Below, piece by piece: positions 33,855 to 41,601 of a stretch of 47,347 nucleotides of DNA. Under the pieces are notes generated by a model, which was not told where the DNA came from, ran no database searches, and saw nothing but the letters and a program-made list of their open reading frames with translations. This DNA is from CAYUMU01 sp964445985. Its GTDB lineage: Bacteria; Planctomycetota; Planctomycetia; Pirellulales; S012-138. The stretch lies in assembly GCA_964445985.1 (NCBI GenBank), contig CAYUMU010000055.1, positions 1 through 47,347 on the forward strand. The letters run 5' to 3'. The stretch's first letter is position 1. Every line of letters begins with the position of its first letter. The position numbers and the translations under genes were made by a program.

Positions 33855-35555
33855 CTACCGTCGCACGTCGTAACCCGTGGGACCAATGAAGCCCGGCGGA
33901 GTCGAAGGCTGGCTGGCCGCGGGCAAACGCGACACGCTCGAAGGCAACCGCTGCACGTTTTCAGCGGAGCCCGCCGGCTGGCCCCGCAGAGCACTCACGC
34001 CCGCGGGCCGCGACGGCGTGCTCGTTCGGTGGCCATAGCCTGGCGGCGGCGTGGTCGATCGCCGCGCGCTGTCCTGGCTGGTGGGCGGAACTCCTGGCAA
34101 CGGTTGTTGCCGCGGCCCGGTGGAGTTCCTGGGGGCCGGCAACATCTCCACCTCTCCAGCACCAGGGCCATACCCGGCGCCGTGAGGCACGCTTTCTCCA
34201 ACGCCCGGGCCGGCTCCCGGCGCACAGCGGGGCACTTCCAGGTAGCCCTTGCCGTAAAGCTCGCAATCCGAGGGAGCTTGAGCGCTCATGCCGGGCCCGA
34301 TGCTGGCTGGCACTTCATGGCAGTTCATGGCGTCCACCAATTCGGGCGTGACCATGATTAGCAGTTCGACTTCGTTCTCCTCGTTCTGCACGCGGCGGAA
34401 GGGGATGCCCAGCACGGGAATATCCATCAGGAACGGCACGCCGCGAGTTTCAGAATCCATCCGGGTTTGCACCAACCCGGCGATGGCCAGCGTTTGGCCC
34501 GCCATCATTTCCACGCCCGTGTCCACCTGGCGAACCCTCAAGGCAGGGATACTGTCATTGCCCAGGGCCACAGAACGAGAGTTGTCAATTTCGCTCACCC
34601 GCGGCCGAACTTCCAGCCGGATGTTCCCGTTCGCCAGCACGATCGGCACGAAATCGACCTGGGTGCCGTACTGCTTGTATTCAATCGATACCGTACCCAA
34701 GCTTTGCGGCACCAAAATTGGGAATTCACCGCCCGAGTTGAAGGAGGCGGGCCGGCCACTGACGGTCACCAGGTTGGGCTCGGCCAGAATCTTCATCAGG
34801 TTATTTTGCTTCATGGCATTGATAGCGCCCAAGAAGCCGCTGCTACCCGAGGCCACGCCAAATGTCATGGTGCCACCGCCGCCGCCGGTAACCGTTCCGG
34901 TCTGGTTCACGGTGGAGCTGAGCAGCCCGCTGATGGAGGAGATCACGCCGCCATTGGGGTCGGTAAAGCCCAAGTCGACGCCGAGCTGCCGCATTTTGGT
35001 GCGTGAAACTTCCATCACCTTCACGCGGAGCAGAACCTGCTGCACGCCGCCGACGGTAATGTTGTTGATCACCTTGGGATAAAAGTTCTCGGCAATCTGT
35101 TCAATGGTGTTCACATCGGCGGGATTGTCCACATAGCCCGACACAACCACGCTCGAGGCCAGGGGAAAGACCCGCAGGCGGGAATTGGGGAACTGACGTT
35201 CCAGATACATGCTCAGCTCGCGCGAATCGCCTGTCACCAGGGTATCCACGCTATAGACCTGGCCGGCGTCGTCCCACAAGGTGATCGTGGTAAAGCCAGC
35301 TTTCTTGCCGATCACCTGAATCACGTTGGCCCCGCGCGGGTGCAGTTCGACAACTTCAGGATTGTCGACCAGGGCCTTGGGGATGGGTTTATCCAGCGTG
35401 AGCATCCGGCTGGTGTTGACCACCAACTCCAGTCGCTCGCTAGAACCCCCGATATTGCGAATAATGCCGGGGCCGGTCGGCTGCTGCGCGAATGCATTCA
35501 TTGGCATGGCCATGGTGGCAGCCAACAGCAGCGATAAGGTCGTACGGATCCCCAT
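33855..35555 (-). CDS. cpaC: Tad pilus outer-membrane secretin (CpaC/RcpA)
   Basis: 566 aa. The signal peptide ends at AFA-QQ (about 24). Residues about 40-170 form the pilus-assembly N-domain (RMLTLDKPIPKALVDNPEVVELHPRGANVIQVIGKKAGFTTITLWD) and a BON-like part (VVVSGYVDNPADVNTIEQIAENFYP). The secretin core runs from about 175 to 405: QVLLRVKVMEVSRTKMRQLGVDLG, a Gly-rich gate loop (TVTGGGGGTMTFG), LAEPNLVTVSGRPASFNSGGEFPI, and the closing VPFLMDIPVLGIPFRR..NEVELLIMVTPELVD. The last 150 residues are a Pro/Gly/Ser/Arg-rich tail not needed for the fold. Start ATG 35555 follows AAGGA by 7 nt. It forms the outer-membrane pore for the pilus. Confidence 0.95.
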   Translation of the reverse strand: MGIRTTLSLLLAATMAMPMNAFAQQPTGPGIIRNIGGSSERLELVVNTSRMLTLDKPIPKALVDNPEVVELHPRGANVIQVIGKKAGFTTITLWDDAGQVYSVDTLVTGDSRELSMYLERQFPNSRLRVFPLASSVVVSGYVDNPADVNTIEQIAENFYPKVINNITVGGVQQVLLRVKVMEVSRTKMRQLGVDLGFTDPNGGVISSISGLLSSTVNQTGTVTGGGGGTMTFGVASGSSGFLGAINAMKQNNLMKILAEPNLVTVSGRPASFNSGGEFPILVPQSLGTVSIEYKQYGTQVDFVPIVLANGNIRLEVRPRVSEIDNSRSVALGNDSIPALRVRQVDTGVEMMAGQTLAIAGLVQTRMDSETRGVPFLMDIPVLGIPFRRVQNEENEVELLIMVTPELVDAMNCHEVPASIGPGMSAQAPSDCELYGKGYLEVPRCAPGAGPGVGESVPHGAGYGPGAGEVEMLPAPRNSTGPRQQPLPGVPPTSQDSARRSTTPPPGYGHRTSTPSRPAGVSALRGQPAGSAENVQRLPSSVSRLPAASQPSTPPGFIGPTGYDVRR

Positions 35556-35896
35556 CAGAACATCCTTGTTCGAAATTTCGACCTGTGCCCCCTGGGTTGC
35601 GGATGAAACCGCGCGCCGGGTGTTGTCTTCGAGTTGCTTGCCGCGCCAGCGCCCGAATCAAGTGCCGGGAACGGGATCGGCCGCGATCCTTCGCGCAACT
35701 TATCTCCCCTGCCTGGGCGCGCCGCTCAGTTTCAACCGCTGGCAAGCGACGGACCCCGCAGGGATAACGAGCGGTTACTGGCCCGGCCGCGGTGACGCGT
35801 TCACCCCCTGCACGTGGCAGGGAAGTAGGTCCAGCGGCAAGAGAAAGTAACCGCTCTCTCTGTCTATCGGCAAAAATAACCGGAATGATCGGCAAA
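35556..35896. other. Intergenic region cpaB / secretin
   Basis: 341 bp between two codirectional pilus genes. Apart from the ribosome site of the secretin gene and a small cctgc/gcagg palindrome around 35811-35822 I see no structure, gene or promoter. Confidence 0.5.
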
Positions 35897-36961
35897 TCAT
35901 GAACCATGCCGGGAACTGTCCCAATCGCTATCCCCAAAATCGAAGGGGTCGAGCGATCCCGAAGCCTCGGCGGCCGCGGGGCCATTGGGGACCAGCCGGG
36001 CTTCCTCGGCGCCGTCCTGAACTTCGTAAGTCTTGACCTCGCCGCCAGAAATAATCTGCATGCGATGCGTTTTGGGCAACGTGGTGATCTTCTTTTCCAG
36101 CGGAGCGGTATCAATGCTAGCGAGCATTTCCTCAAACAGGTCTTTCTTTTGTTGCACATTGAGGCCTGGCTGTTCCACGGCCGGCGCCAGCGCGCTCAAC
36201 AAGGGTTGCTCGGCGCCGCGAGAAGATGAGTCGGGCTCGCCATTCAACAACCAGCCTGCATCCACGCCCTTGGTCGTCACCAGCCCCTCTTCTTGGGGTG
36301 AACGCAACGACAGCGTGATGTCGCCCGTGCTCTGGGCCAGGGCCACCAATTCAATGTCTTCGGGCTTGAGCAGCAAGGAGACCGTTTTGAACGATGAGGT
36401 TTTTCCGCCTTCGTCGTCGCCTTCCTTGATCATGCTATCCGTCGCGAATACCTTCACGTCTTGCAGGAACGTTTTGGTGAACGTGCGGTGAATATTGTTG
36501 GCTTCGTTCTTCTTGACATACACCAAGAGATCAACCCGATCGCCCGGCTTGATCAAGAAGCCGCCGGTGCTCTCGGCATCCACGCGAACCGCCACTACCC
36601 GAAATCCCTGGGGAATATGGTCCGTGGCCCGTTCGCCGGCTTCGCCCTTGGAGAGCAGCTTTTTGTCCAGCAGCGGCTCGCCCTTGAACAGCCGTTGGCG
36701 CGTGCGGCGGTTGTCGGCCTCTTCAATCTTTCTCAAGGCGCCCTCCTGGATTTTGTCTTTGGGCCACTGTTCCAGCTTGAATAGCTTGGGCGTGAGCAGC
36801 TCGTTGGCGGGAATGTCTTCCAGCGCCACCAGAATCGGTTCGGTTTCGCCGCTGGGGGCCGCCACGGGGCTCCCTTTGGACATCACCTGGTTGATCCCCA
36901 GCGAAGCGATCAAACCGCACCCCAACGCTAGAGACAAAAGGATCAATGATTTAGGACGCAT
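35897..36961 (-). CDS. cpaB: Tad pilus assembly protein CpaB/RcpC
   Basis: 354 aa. N-terminal membrane anchor (SLILLSLALGCGLIASLGINQVM), then the SAF domain (PILVALEDIPANELLTPKLFKLEQWPKDKI, about 43-72, and GEPLLDKKLL) and the RcpC-type region (PQGFRVVAVRVDAESTGGFLIKPGDRVDLLVYV, about 116-148; SLLLKPEDIELVALAQSTGDITLSLR, about 200-225). The C-terminal 120 residues (from about 235) are low-complexity and acidic. CpaB is thought to connect the secretin with the inner complex or the cell wall. GGAG is 6 nt before ATG 36961. 148 bp after tadE. Confidence 0.92.
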   Translation of the reverse strand: MRPKSLILLSLALGCGLIASLGINQVMSKGSPVAAPSGETEPILVALEDIPANELLTPKLFKLEQWPKDKIQEGALRKIEEADNRRTRQRLFKGEPLLDKKLLSKGEAGERATDHIPQGFRVVAVRVDAESTGGFLIKPGDRVDLLVYVKKNEANNIHRTFTKTFLQDVKVFATDSMIKEGDDEGGKTSSFKTVSLLLKPEDIELVALAQSTGDITLSLRSPQEEGLVTTKGVDAGWLLNGEPDSSSRGAEQPLLSALAPAVEQPGLNVQQKKDLFEEMLASIDTAPLEKKITTLPKTHRMQIISGGEVKTYEVQDGAEEARLVPNGPAAAEASGSLDPFDFGDSDWDSSRHGS

Positions 36962-37109
36962 GTTTAGCTCCGGCCGTTGGGCGAGGAATGTGAGGTGGGG
37001 GTGGCCGGATCAGTCAGCTCAACTGCTAGCAGCCGGCGAATTGCGCCTTCCCTGGCTCCAAATGGTTCCTCGATTGATTTGCGGGGGTGAAGGCGCGACT
37101 GCAGGCAGA

Positions 37110-37592
37110 CTATTGAACCGTCTCGCGCCGCATTACCGTTGTAGCGCTCAGTCCCTTGCCACCTAAGAAGATTGGCGCGGGCAGCCACGTTACATTACTA
37201 AAGTTCACGGCGACGGTAACGCTTACCGAATCGCCAGCCCCAGCCTGGCTGGGGTTGGAGGGTGTGATCGTGATGGTCGCGCCGTTAATACGGGCGCCCG
37301 TCAAATAGCTATTGACCGTGGTATTGACTTCGCTGGCCGTGGCGCCGTCGAGGATGCCCACCCGGGCGCCTTCTCGCGAGGCATTGGTCAGCACCTGCTG
37401 CACCATCACCATCCGGCCGAACTCGATCATGCCAAAGATCAACAGGAACAGCACGGGAGCCACCATGGCGAATTCCACCACGGCCGCGCCACGGCGATGC
37501 CTGTCAACTCCTCGAATCCGATCGCCCCCGCCTGTTTGTGGCAAGCGCGCGGCACCACGAAACCGAGTTGAGGCGATAGCATTCGATATCAT
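37110..37592 (-). CDS. tadE: TadE-like pseudopilin
   Basis: 160 aa from ATG 37592, whose ATG overlaps the stop of the prepilin peptidase gene (ATGA), so the pair is translationally coupled. A basic leader with RHRRGAAVVEFAMVAPVLFLLIFGMIEFGRMVMVQQ (about 33-68) is the TadE signature: cleavage after RG, the Glu of VEFA, then the hydrophobic helix. SREGARVG follows, as in TadE/TadF proteins. A beta-rich C-terminal domain completes it. Probably a minor pilin or initiation factor matured by the adjacent peptidase. The longer open frame up to 37829 is the peptidase gene's shadow. No tadF or tadG is seen. Confidence 0.92.
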   Translation of the reverse strand: MISNAIASTRFRGAARLPQTGGGDRIRGVDRHRRGAAVVEFAMVAPVLFLLIFGMIEFGRMVMVQQVLTNASREGARVGILDGATASEVNTTVNSYLTGARINGATITITPSNPSQAGAGDSVSVTVAVNFSNVTWLPAPIFLGGKGLSATTVMRRETVQ

Positions 37593-38152
37593 GTGAGCAT
37601 TCCCATCCACGCAAAGTAGGCAATCGAACCGATCGCAATCGGAATTCCGTAGGGCAACAATAGCATGGAACTCTTGCGTTCCGCGGCAATCGTCGATAGC
37701 TCCGCCGGATTGCGCACCGTGACGACTTCTTGCACAATCATCATGAAATTGTCGCGATGCTTTTGCCAACTGCGGCGATAGAGCACCATGCCCAAGGCAA
37801 TGACGGCGCCCACCACGGTTGACAAACAAAAAGCATAGAAGGTCGTGGTCGACCCCATCCAGGCGCCCACGCCCGCCAGCAACTTCACGTCGCCGGCGCC
37901 CATGCCGCCGATCGCATACAGCGGCAGCAGCAGAGCGAGCCCCACGCCCGTTCCCAGCAGGCTGTACCCCAGCCCCGACCAGCCTCCGGTAATGCCAAAG
38001 TACACCCAGCCGCCAACAATCAGCGGAAAGGTCACCCAGTTGGGCACTTTGAGCTTGATGCCGTCGATCACGGCCGCCACCACCAGCACCGCGGTCACCA
38101 GCCAGGTGGGCCAGTGCTCAACCAAACCATTCCACATGCTCGTCGTATCCAT
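37589..38152 (-). CDS. cpaA: Prepilin peptidase TadV/CpaA (A24 aspartic protease)
   Basis: 187 aa polytopic membrane protease that cleaves Flp and TadE leaders. The two catalytic Asp are visible: D30 in VVAAVIDGIKLKVPNWVTF and D88 in the GxGD motif GGMGAGDVKLLAG (82-94). About six hydrophobic segments. It lacks the N-terminal methylase domain of type IV prepilin peptidases, as expected for the short TadV type. A hydrophilic loop (HRDNFMMIVQEVVTVRNPAELSTIAAERK, about 133-161) precedes the last helix. The stop overlaps the start of tadE by 4 bp. Confidence 0.94.
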   Translation of the reverse strand: MDTTSMWNGLVEHWPTWLVTAVLVVAAVIDGIKLKVPNWVTFPLIVGGWVYFGITGGWSGLGYSLLGTGVGLALLLPLYAIGGMGAGDVKLLAGVGAWMGSTTTFYAFCLSTVVGAVIALGMVLYRRSWQKHRDNFMMIVQEVVTVRNPAELSTIAAERKSSMLLLPYGIPIAIGSIAYFAWMGMLT

Positions 38153-38242
38153 GGCTCGTATTCTCAGTTGAAATCCAGCGGGCTCGGCGATGGGCCGGGT
38201 GCAGGCAGGGGGTGACCACTCAAACGCAACAGGTTTGCCTGC

Positions 38243-38356
38243 CTAACGCGCGCGCGCACCCCAGAAAAAACTTAGCATCACCGCCACGAAACCTAGCGCG
38301 GCCAGCATCCACTCGGCGGCTTGCCAGACCATTTCGTCAGGAATGGGGGTGTACAC
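38243..38356 (-). CDS. Possible 37-aa single-helix membrane micro-protein
   Basis: Read from GTG 38356: VYTPIPDEMVWQAAEWMLAA then a hydrophobic run (LGFVAVMLSFFWG) ending in basic ARAR and TAG. GGAG stands 8 nt upstream of this GTG. It lies between flp copy 1 and cpaA, in the same direction. The hydrophobic helix with a positive C-terminus looks deliberate, but the short length and GTG start leave chance open. It is not a pilin: no Gly-X4-Glu-Tyr motif. Confidence 0.4.
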   Translation of the reverse strand: MYTPIPDEMVWQAAEWMLAALGFVAVMLSFFWGARAR

Positions 38357-38501
38357 GGCATGCACTCCAGCGCGAGCTGACTCGGCCCGCTGCAATGGTT
38401 AAATGTAAGAAAGCCGGGTGATAGATTGCAGAGTCCCCCCGGAGCGGTCAAAACCACTCCGAGGGGAGCGATGTTTGTCAAAAGTGCAACCTGCTGTCAG
38501 G

Positions 38502-38678
38502 TTAGTTGCTCAGCGACTGCGACACGCTGTTGAAGGTGCTGCTGGCGTTGGTGCCGATGGCGCTAATCGCCGTCAAACACACCACCACGATCAGGGCCAG
38601 CATCACGGCATATTCCACCGCGGTGGGGCCGTCTTCGGACTGCAAAAAACGCTTAATTTGTGCGGCAAAGGTCTTCAC
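38502..38678 (-). CDS. flp: Flp-type pilin, copy 1
   Basis: 58 aa from GTG 38678, with ribosome site GGAGAG 6 nt upstream. Leader VKTFAAQIKRFLQSEDG, cleavage after Gly17, then PTAVEYAVMLALIVVVCLTA: Glu and Tyr at +5/+6 of the mature pilin followed by the hydrophobic helix, the Flp hallmark. Mature residues are identical to copy 2 although the codons differ. One of the two major pilin subunits matured by the CpaA peptidase. Confidence 0.93.
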   Translation of the reverse strand: MKTFAAQIKRFLQSEDGPTAVEYAVMLALIVVVCLTAISAIGTNASSTFNSVSQSLSN

Positions 38679-38774
38679 GAAGTTCTCTCCAAAATGTTGC
38701 CACTGGCTTCAGCCAACCCGCGCGGGGCGACCAGGCGGAGCCAGCAAGCCGGGGTAAGGCGCCTCGAACCCTCT

Positions 38775-38800
38775 CGTTGCGGCATTGGGGACCCGCAACG
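38775..38800. promoter_or_regulatory. Stem-loop between the two flp genes
   Basis: Perfect 8-bp stem cgttgcgg (38775-38782) / ccgcaacg (38793-38800), 10-nt loop, in the 150-bp spacer after the upstream pilin gene. No U-run. It could be an mRNA-stabilising or partial termination element controlling the ratio of the pilin mRNA to downstream genes; that is inference. Confidence 0.4.
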
Positions 38801-38828
38801 CGAGCGTTCATGCTCACGCGCTGGCAAA

Positions 38829-39005
38829 CTAGTTGCTCAGCGACTGCGACACGCTGTTGAAAGTGCTGCTGGCATTCGTGCCGATCGCGCTGATGGCCGT
38901 GAGGCACACCACCACGATCAGAGCCAACATCACGGCATACTCCACCGCGGTGGGGCCGTCTTCCGATACTAGAAACTGACGTACCTGTTGAACAAAAGTC
39001 TTCAC
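38829..39005 (-). CDS. flp: Flp-type pilin, copy 2
   Basis: 58 aa from GTG 39005; GGGAGG lies 6 nt upstream, which decides this start over a longer frame to 39032. Leader VKTFVQQVRQFLVSEDG, Gly17 cleavage site, then the same 41-residue mature pilin as copy 1. Leaders differ at several positions (AAQIKR versus VQQVRQ). It is the promoter-proximal pilin; a candidate promoter is at 39212-39239. Confidence 0.93.
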   Translation of the reverse strand: MKTFVQQVRQFLVSEDGPTAVEYAVMLALIVVVCLTAISAIGTNASSTFNSVSQSLSN

Positions 39006-39211
39006 AGCAACCCTCCCATCAACGTATAGCACCCGGCAAACGGCCGGTCGTTATGGCCCGAACAGGCCCTATCCGCGAAGTAACCAACCGGCCAGGAACG
39101 CCGGCCAGCGGGACAAGAGCTTCTGCCTGCCGTCTCCCTGGCAACACAGGGCGTCGCCTCCAAGTGGCGCCGCGCCGCTTCCTGTCCGCGATTGCATCCG
39201 TTCGGTACTGA

Positions 39212-39239
39212 AAACTAGGTCGTGTGACACAAGTGTCAA
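39212..39239 (-). promoter_or_regulatory. Candidate flp promoter with overlapping palindrome
   Basis: On the minus strand a consensus -35 TTGACA (39234-39239), 16-bp spacer and a weak -10 TAGTTT (39212-39217). The -35 overlaps a perfect palindrome TGACAC-TT-GTGTCA (39225-39238) that could bind a dimeric regulator. It would give a leader of about 200 nt before the first flp GTG. Just upstream (39241-39279) is an A/T-rich tract, possibly an UP element. Confidence 0.5.
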
Positions 39240-39279
39240 ATTCAGAACTTGAATTTTTTTATCTTTTGTCGATTTTTAC

Positions 39280-40236
39280 TCATGAGCGGCCCAGGTGGAG
39301 CAGAACCTCGGCCAGTTTCTCGGTGAGATCCTGGTAACGGGGCTTGGCAATCTGAGCCGTCGCCCCCACTTGAATTCCTTTTTTCTCATTGCACCGCGAA
39401 ATCAACGAAGAAAACAGGATGATCGGCAGATCACTCAGCACGGCATGCTCGCGGATCCGCCGCGTCAAATTCAGACCGTCCATCCGCGGCATCTCAATGT
39501 CAGAAATCACGCCGGCCAGATATTCCGTGCGAGGTTGATCCGGGTGGTCGGCAATCAGTTGCTCAATGAACGACCAGGCTTGTTCACCGTCAGGAAAACT
39601 ATGAAGCCGCTCGTACCCGGCTTCGCTTAAGGCGTCTTGCAGCATCTCCCGCACCAGCGGCGAATCTTCCGCCAGCACCAACGGCAGTTGACTGGCGGAA
39701 TGCCGAGGCGGCGTGGTCATGGTTGTCGGGCGTTTGAAGCCAGGCATGCCCACGGCCGACCCCACCGATTCAAAATCGAGCAGCGGCACGATGCGTTCGC
39801 CCAGCAAAATCACGCTGGTCACCGGCGTGGCGCCGCCGATCGCCACCGGCAGCGGGATCGTATTCTTCCAGCTCACGCGATAGATCCGATCCACGCCGTT
39901 CACGCGAAATGCCAGGCGTTCCTGGTTAAACTCCAGCAGCAACAGTTTGTCGTGCTCGCCGCGATTGGCATCTTCTCCCTTGGCGGCGTCTGCCCCGTTC
40001 AAGAAGCGGTTGAGATCAACCACCGGCGCGACCGATTCGCGAATCCGCACCACGCCGTCCACCGCCGGATGCGCGTTGGGCGTGGATGTGACCTGGCTCA
40101 ACGGCAGCACTTCGCGCACCTTGGCCACGTTGACGCCGAAGCGTTCACCATTCAGCAAGAACACCAGAATCTCAGCCTCATTGGTGCCTGCTTCAAGCAG
40201 AATGCCTTGGTTCGCGCGCCCTGACTGGTTTTGCAT
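39280..40236 (-). CDS. CheV-like protein: CheW domain plus response-regulator receiver
   Basis: 318 aa from ATG 40236. Residues about 20-162 are a CheW domain (ILVFLLNGERFGVNVAKVREVLPLSQVT; HPAVDGVVRIRESVAPVVDLNRFL), which couples chemoreceptors to CheA. Residues 185-315 are a receiver: acidic pair E190/D191, phospho-acceptor Asp246 in VISDIEMPRMDGL, and Lys298 in AQIAKPR. This is the CheV architecture. It is the gene just upstream of the flp pilins in the same direction, 274 bp away with a candidate promoter between, so it may be a separate unit. The context suggests that pili or surface contact and chemosensory signalling are connected; that is inference. Confidence 0.9.
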   Translation of the reverse strand: MQNQSGRANQGILLEAGTNEAEILVFLLNGERFGVNVAKVREVLPLSQVTSTPNAHPAVDGVVRIRESVAPVVDLNRFLNGADAAKGEDANRGEHDKLLLLEFNQERLAFRVNGVDRIYRVSWKNTIPLPVAIGGATPVTSVILLGERIVPLLDFESVGSAVGMPGFKRPTTMTTPPRHSASQLPLVLAEDSPLVREMLQDALSEAGYERLHSFPDGEQAWSFIEQLIADHPDQPRTEYLAGVISDIEMPRMDGLNLTRRIREHAVLSDLPIILFSSLISRCNEKKGIQVGATAQIAKPRYQDLTEKLAEVLLHLGRS

Positions 40237-40651
40237 TGGCCTAACCCGATTGTCCCAAGGGAACTCTACGCTGGGAGTGGAATTTGGAACGACGAAACTC
40301 GAGAACCAGGGTTGCCGAGCGAGCAATCGCTCCCGCCCCGCGCCGCCCCCCGGCGGGAGGTCGGCTCGTTCCCCATGCTCCTGCCGCTTCAAGTCGCTAA
40401 AGCATTTAGCTTTTTATTTCGCGCCATGCGGCCCCTTTGCCTGAGGGGCAATACAGGAACAACCTGGTAGGGCTCTGTCGAAAGTAGCGGCTATTTGCAT
40501 TGCCCTGCGCCGGGCTTGCCGATTGCCCCGGCAAACTCTGGCGAGTTGCCACGGCTCCGCCTAAACTGGCGCTGCCCAGGTGGCAAACCGTTTCAATGTT
40601 CACGCCCTGAGATCCCCCCGGTTCTCGCGGCTACCCATGGGAGTGCTTACG
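40237..40651. other. Divergent intergenic region CheV-like / DUF1080
   Basis: 415 bp. A ttgccg/cggcaa palindrome (near 40516-40534) in a GC-rich stretch is the only structure noticed. It must hold both promoters; none was convincing. Confidence 0.5.
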
Positions 40652-41323
40652 ATGCGCCGGACGACAATCAAGGGAATGCAGCGTTGGGGAATTTGCCTGG
40701 CGATGGCCTGCCTGACGGTGGCCTACTTGGCGGTGGCCTGCCTCGCGAACCGAGCTTCGGCCGAAGAAGCTTTCCAACCGCTGTTCGACGGTAAAACCCT
40801 CACCGGCTGGCAGGGCGACGCCGACTTGTGGCGGGCCGAAGACGGCCTCATTATCGGCGCCACCGATAACAAGCAACTCCAGAAGAACTCGTTCCTCTCC
40901 ACCGAAAAAACCTACGGCAACTTTGTGCTGCGGCTCAAATTCAAATTGCGCAATCACAACTCGGGCGTGCAATTCCGCAGCAAGCAACACCCCGAACACG
41001 TGGTCCGCGGCTATCAGGCCGATATCGCCGACAATAAATACCTCGGCATCCTCTACGAAGAAGGGGGCCGCGGCATCCTTCAGAACGTCAAGCCCGAGGA
41101 AGTCGCCCAGCACCTCAAGGAAGGCGATTGGAATGAATACGAGATCATCGCCGATGGTCCGCGCGTCATTCAAAAGCTGAATGGCTTCACCACGGTGGAC
41201 TACACCGAACAAGACGACGTGAAGGGCGCCAAGTCCGGCATCATCGCCCTGCAGATCCACGTCGGCCCCAAGATGGAAGTTCGGTTCAAAGATATCGAAA
41301 TCAAAGAGCTGCCAGCGAAGTAA
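40652..41323 (+). CDS. Exported DUF1080 (3-keto-disaccharide hydrolase-like) protein
   Basis: 223 aa from ATG 40652, with GGGAG 8 nt upstream. The signal peptide ends at ASA37-EEA. The mature part is a single DUF1080 concanavalin-like beta-sandwich: FQPLFDGKTLTGWQGDADLWRAEDGLIIG (41-70), FLSTEKTYGNFVLRLKFKLRNHNSGVQFRS, GYQADIADNKYLGILYEEGGRGIL, and a closing GIIALQIHVGPKMEVRFKDIEIKEL. The family is named for 3-keto-glucoside/disaccharide hydrolases of Bacteroides and is abundant in planctomycetes; the substrate of this one is unknown. It stands alone, 278 bp before the autotransporter. The gap 41324-41601 shows no other gene. Confidence 0.9.
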   Translation: MRRTTIKGMQRWGICLAMACLTVAYLAVACLANRASAEEAFQPLFDGKTLTGWQGDADLWRAEDGLIIGATDNKQLQKNSFLSTEKTYGNFVLRLKFKLRNHNSGVQFRSKQHPEHVVRGYQADIADNKYLGILYEEGGRGILQNVKPEEVAQHLKEGDWNEYEIIADGPRVIQKLNGFTTVDYTEQDDVKGAKSGIIALQIHVGPKMEVRFKDIEIKELPAK

Positions 41324-41601
41324 GCGCAGGCATGGGTCCTGCCAGCTTGGCGCCGATGTCAGCAGGCAAGCCATCAACCGGCGGCACGCCGCGGCTGCAT
41401 AAAAGCGGCCGTGCCGTCCGGTTTCTCTCGCACGCTCTCCCCGCGGCAAAACGGGCAATTCTTCCCCCAAGCGCGCGATCCTGCCGCGGCTTCCCCCCTG
41501 AACTCGCCTTGCCAGCGAATGGGCCTTTCGGTATTCACCCGGCTCTTCTTTAGCCTTTCTCCGAATTTTTTCGCGCCTCTCCGAGCCGGGAGCTACCCCC
41601 G

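Noticed and set aside
39225..39238. Possible sigma-54 promoter before flp
   Set aside because: The TGACAC part resembles a -24 box loosely, but no GC element follows at the required distance; a sigma-70-type reading fits better.
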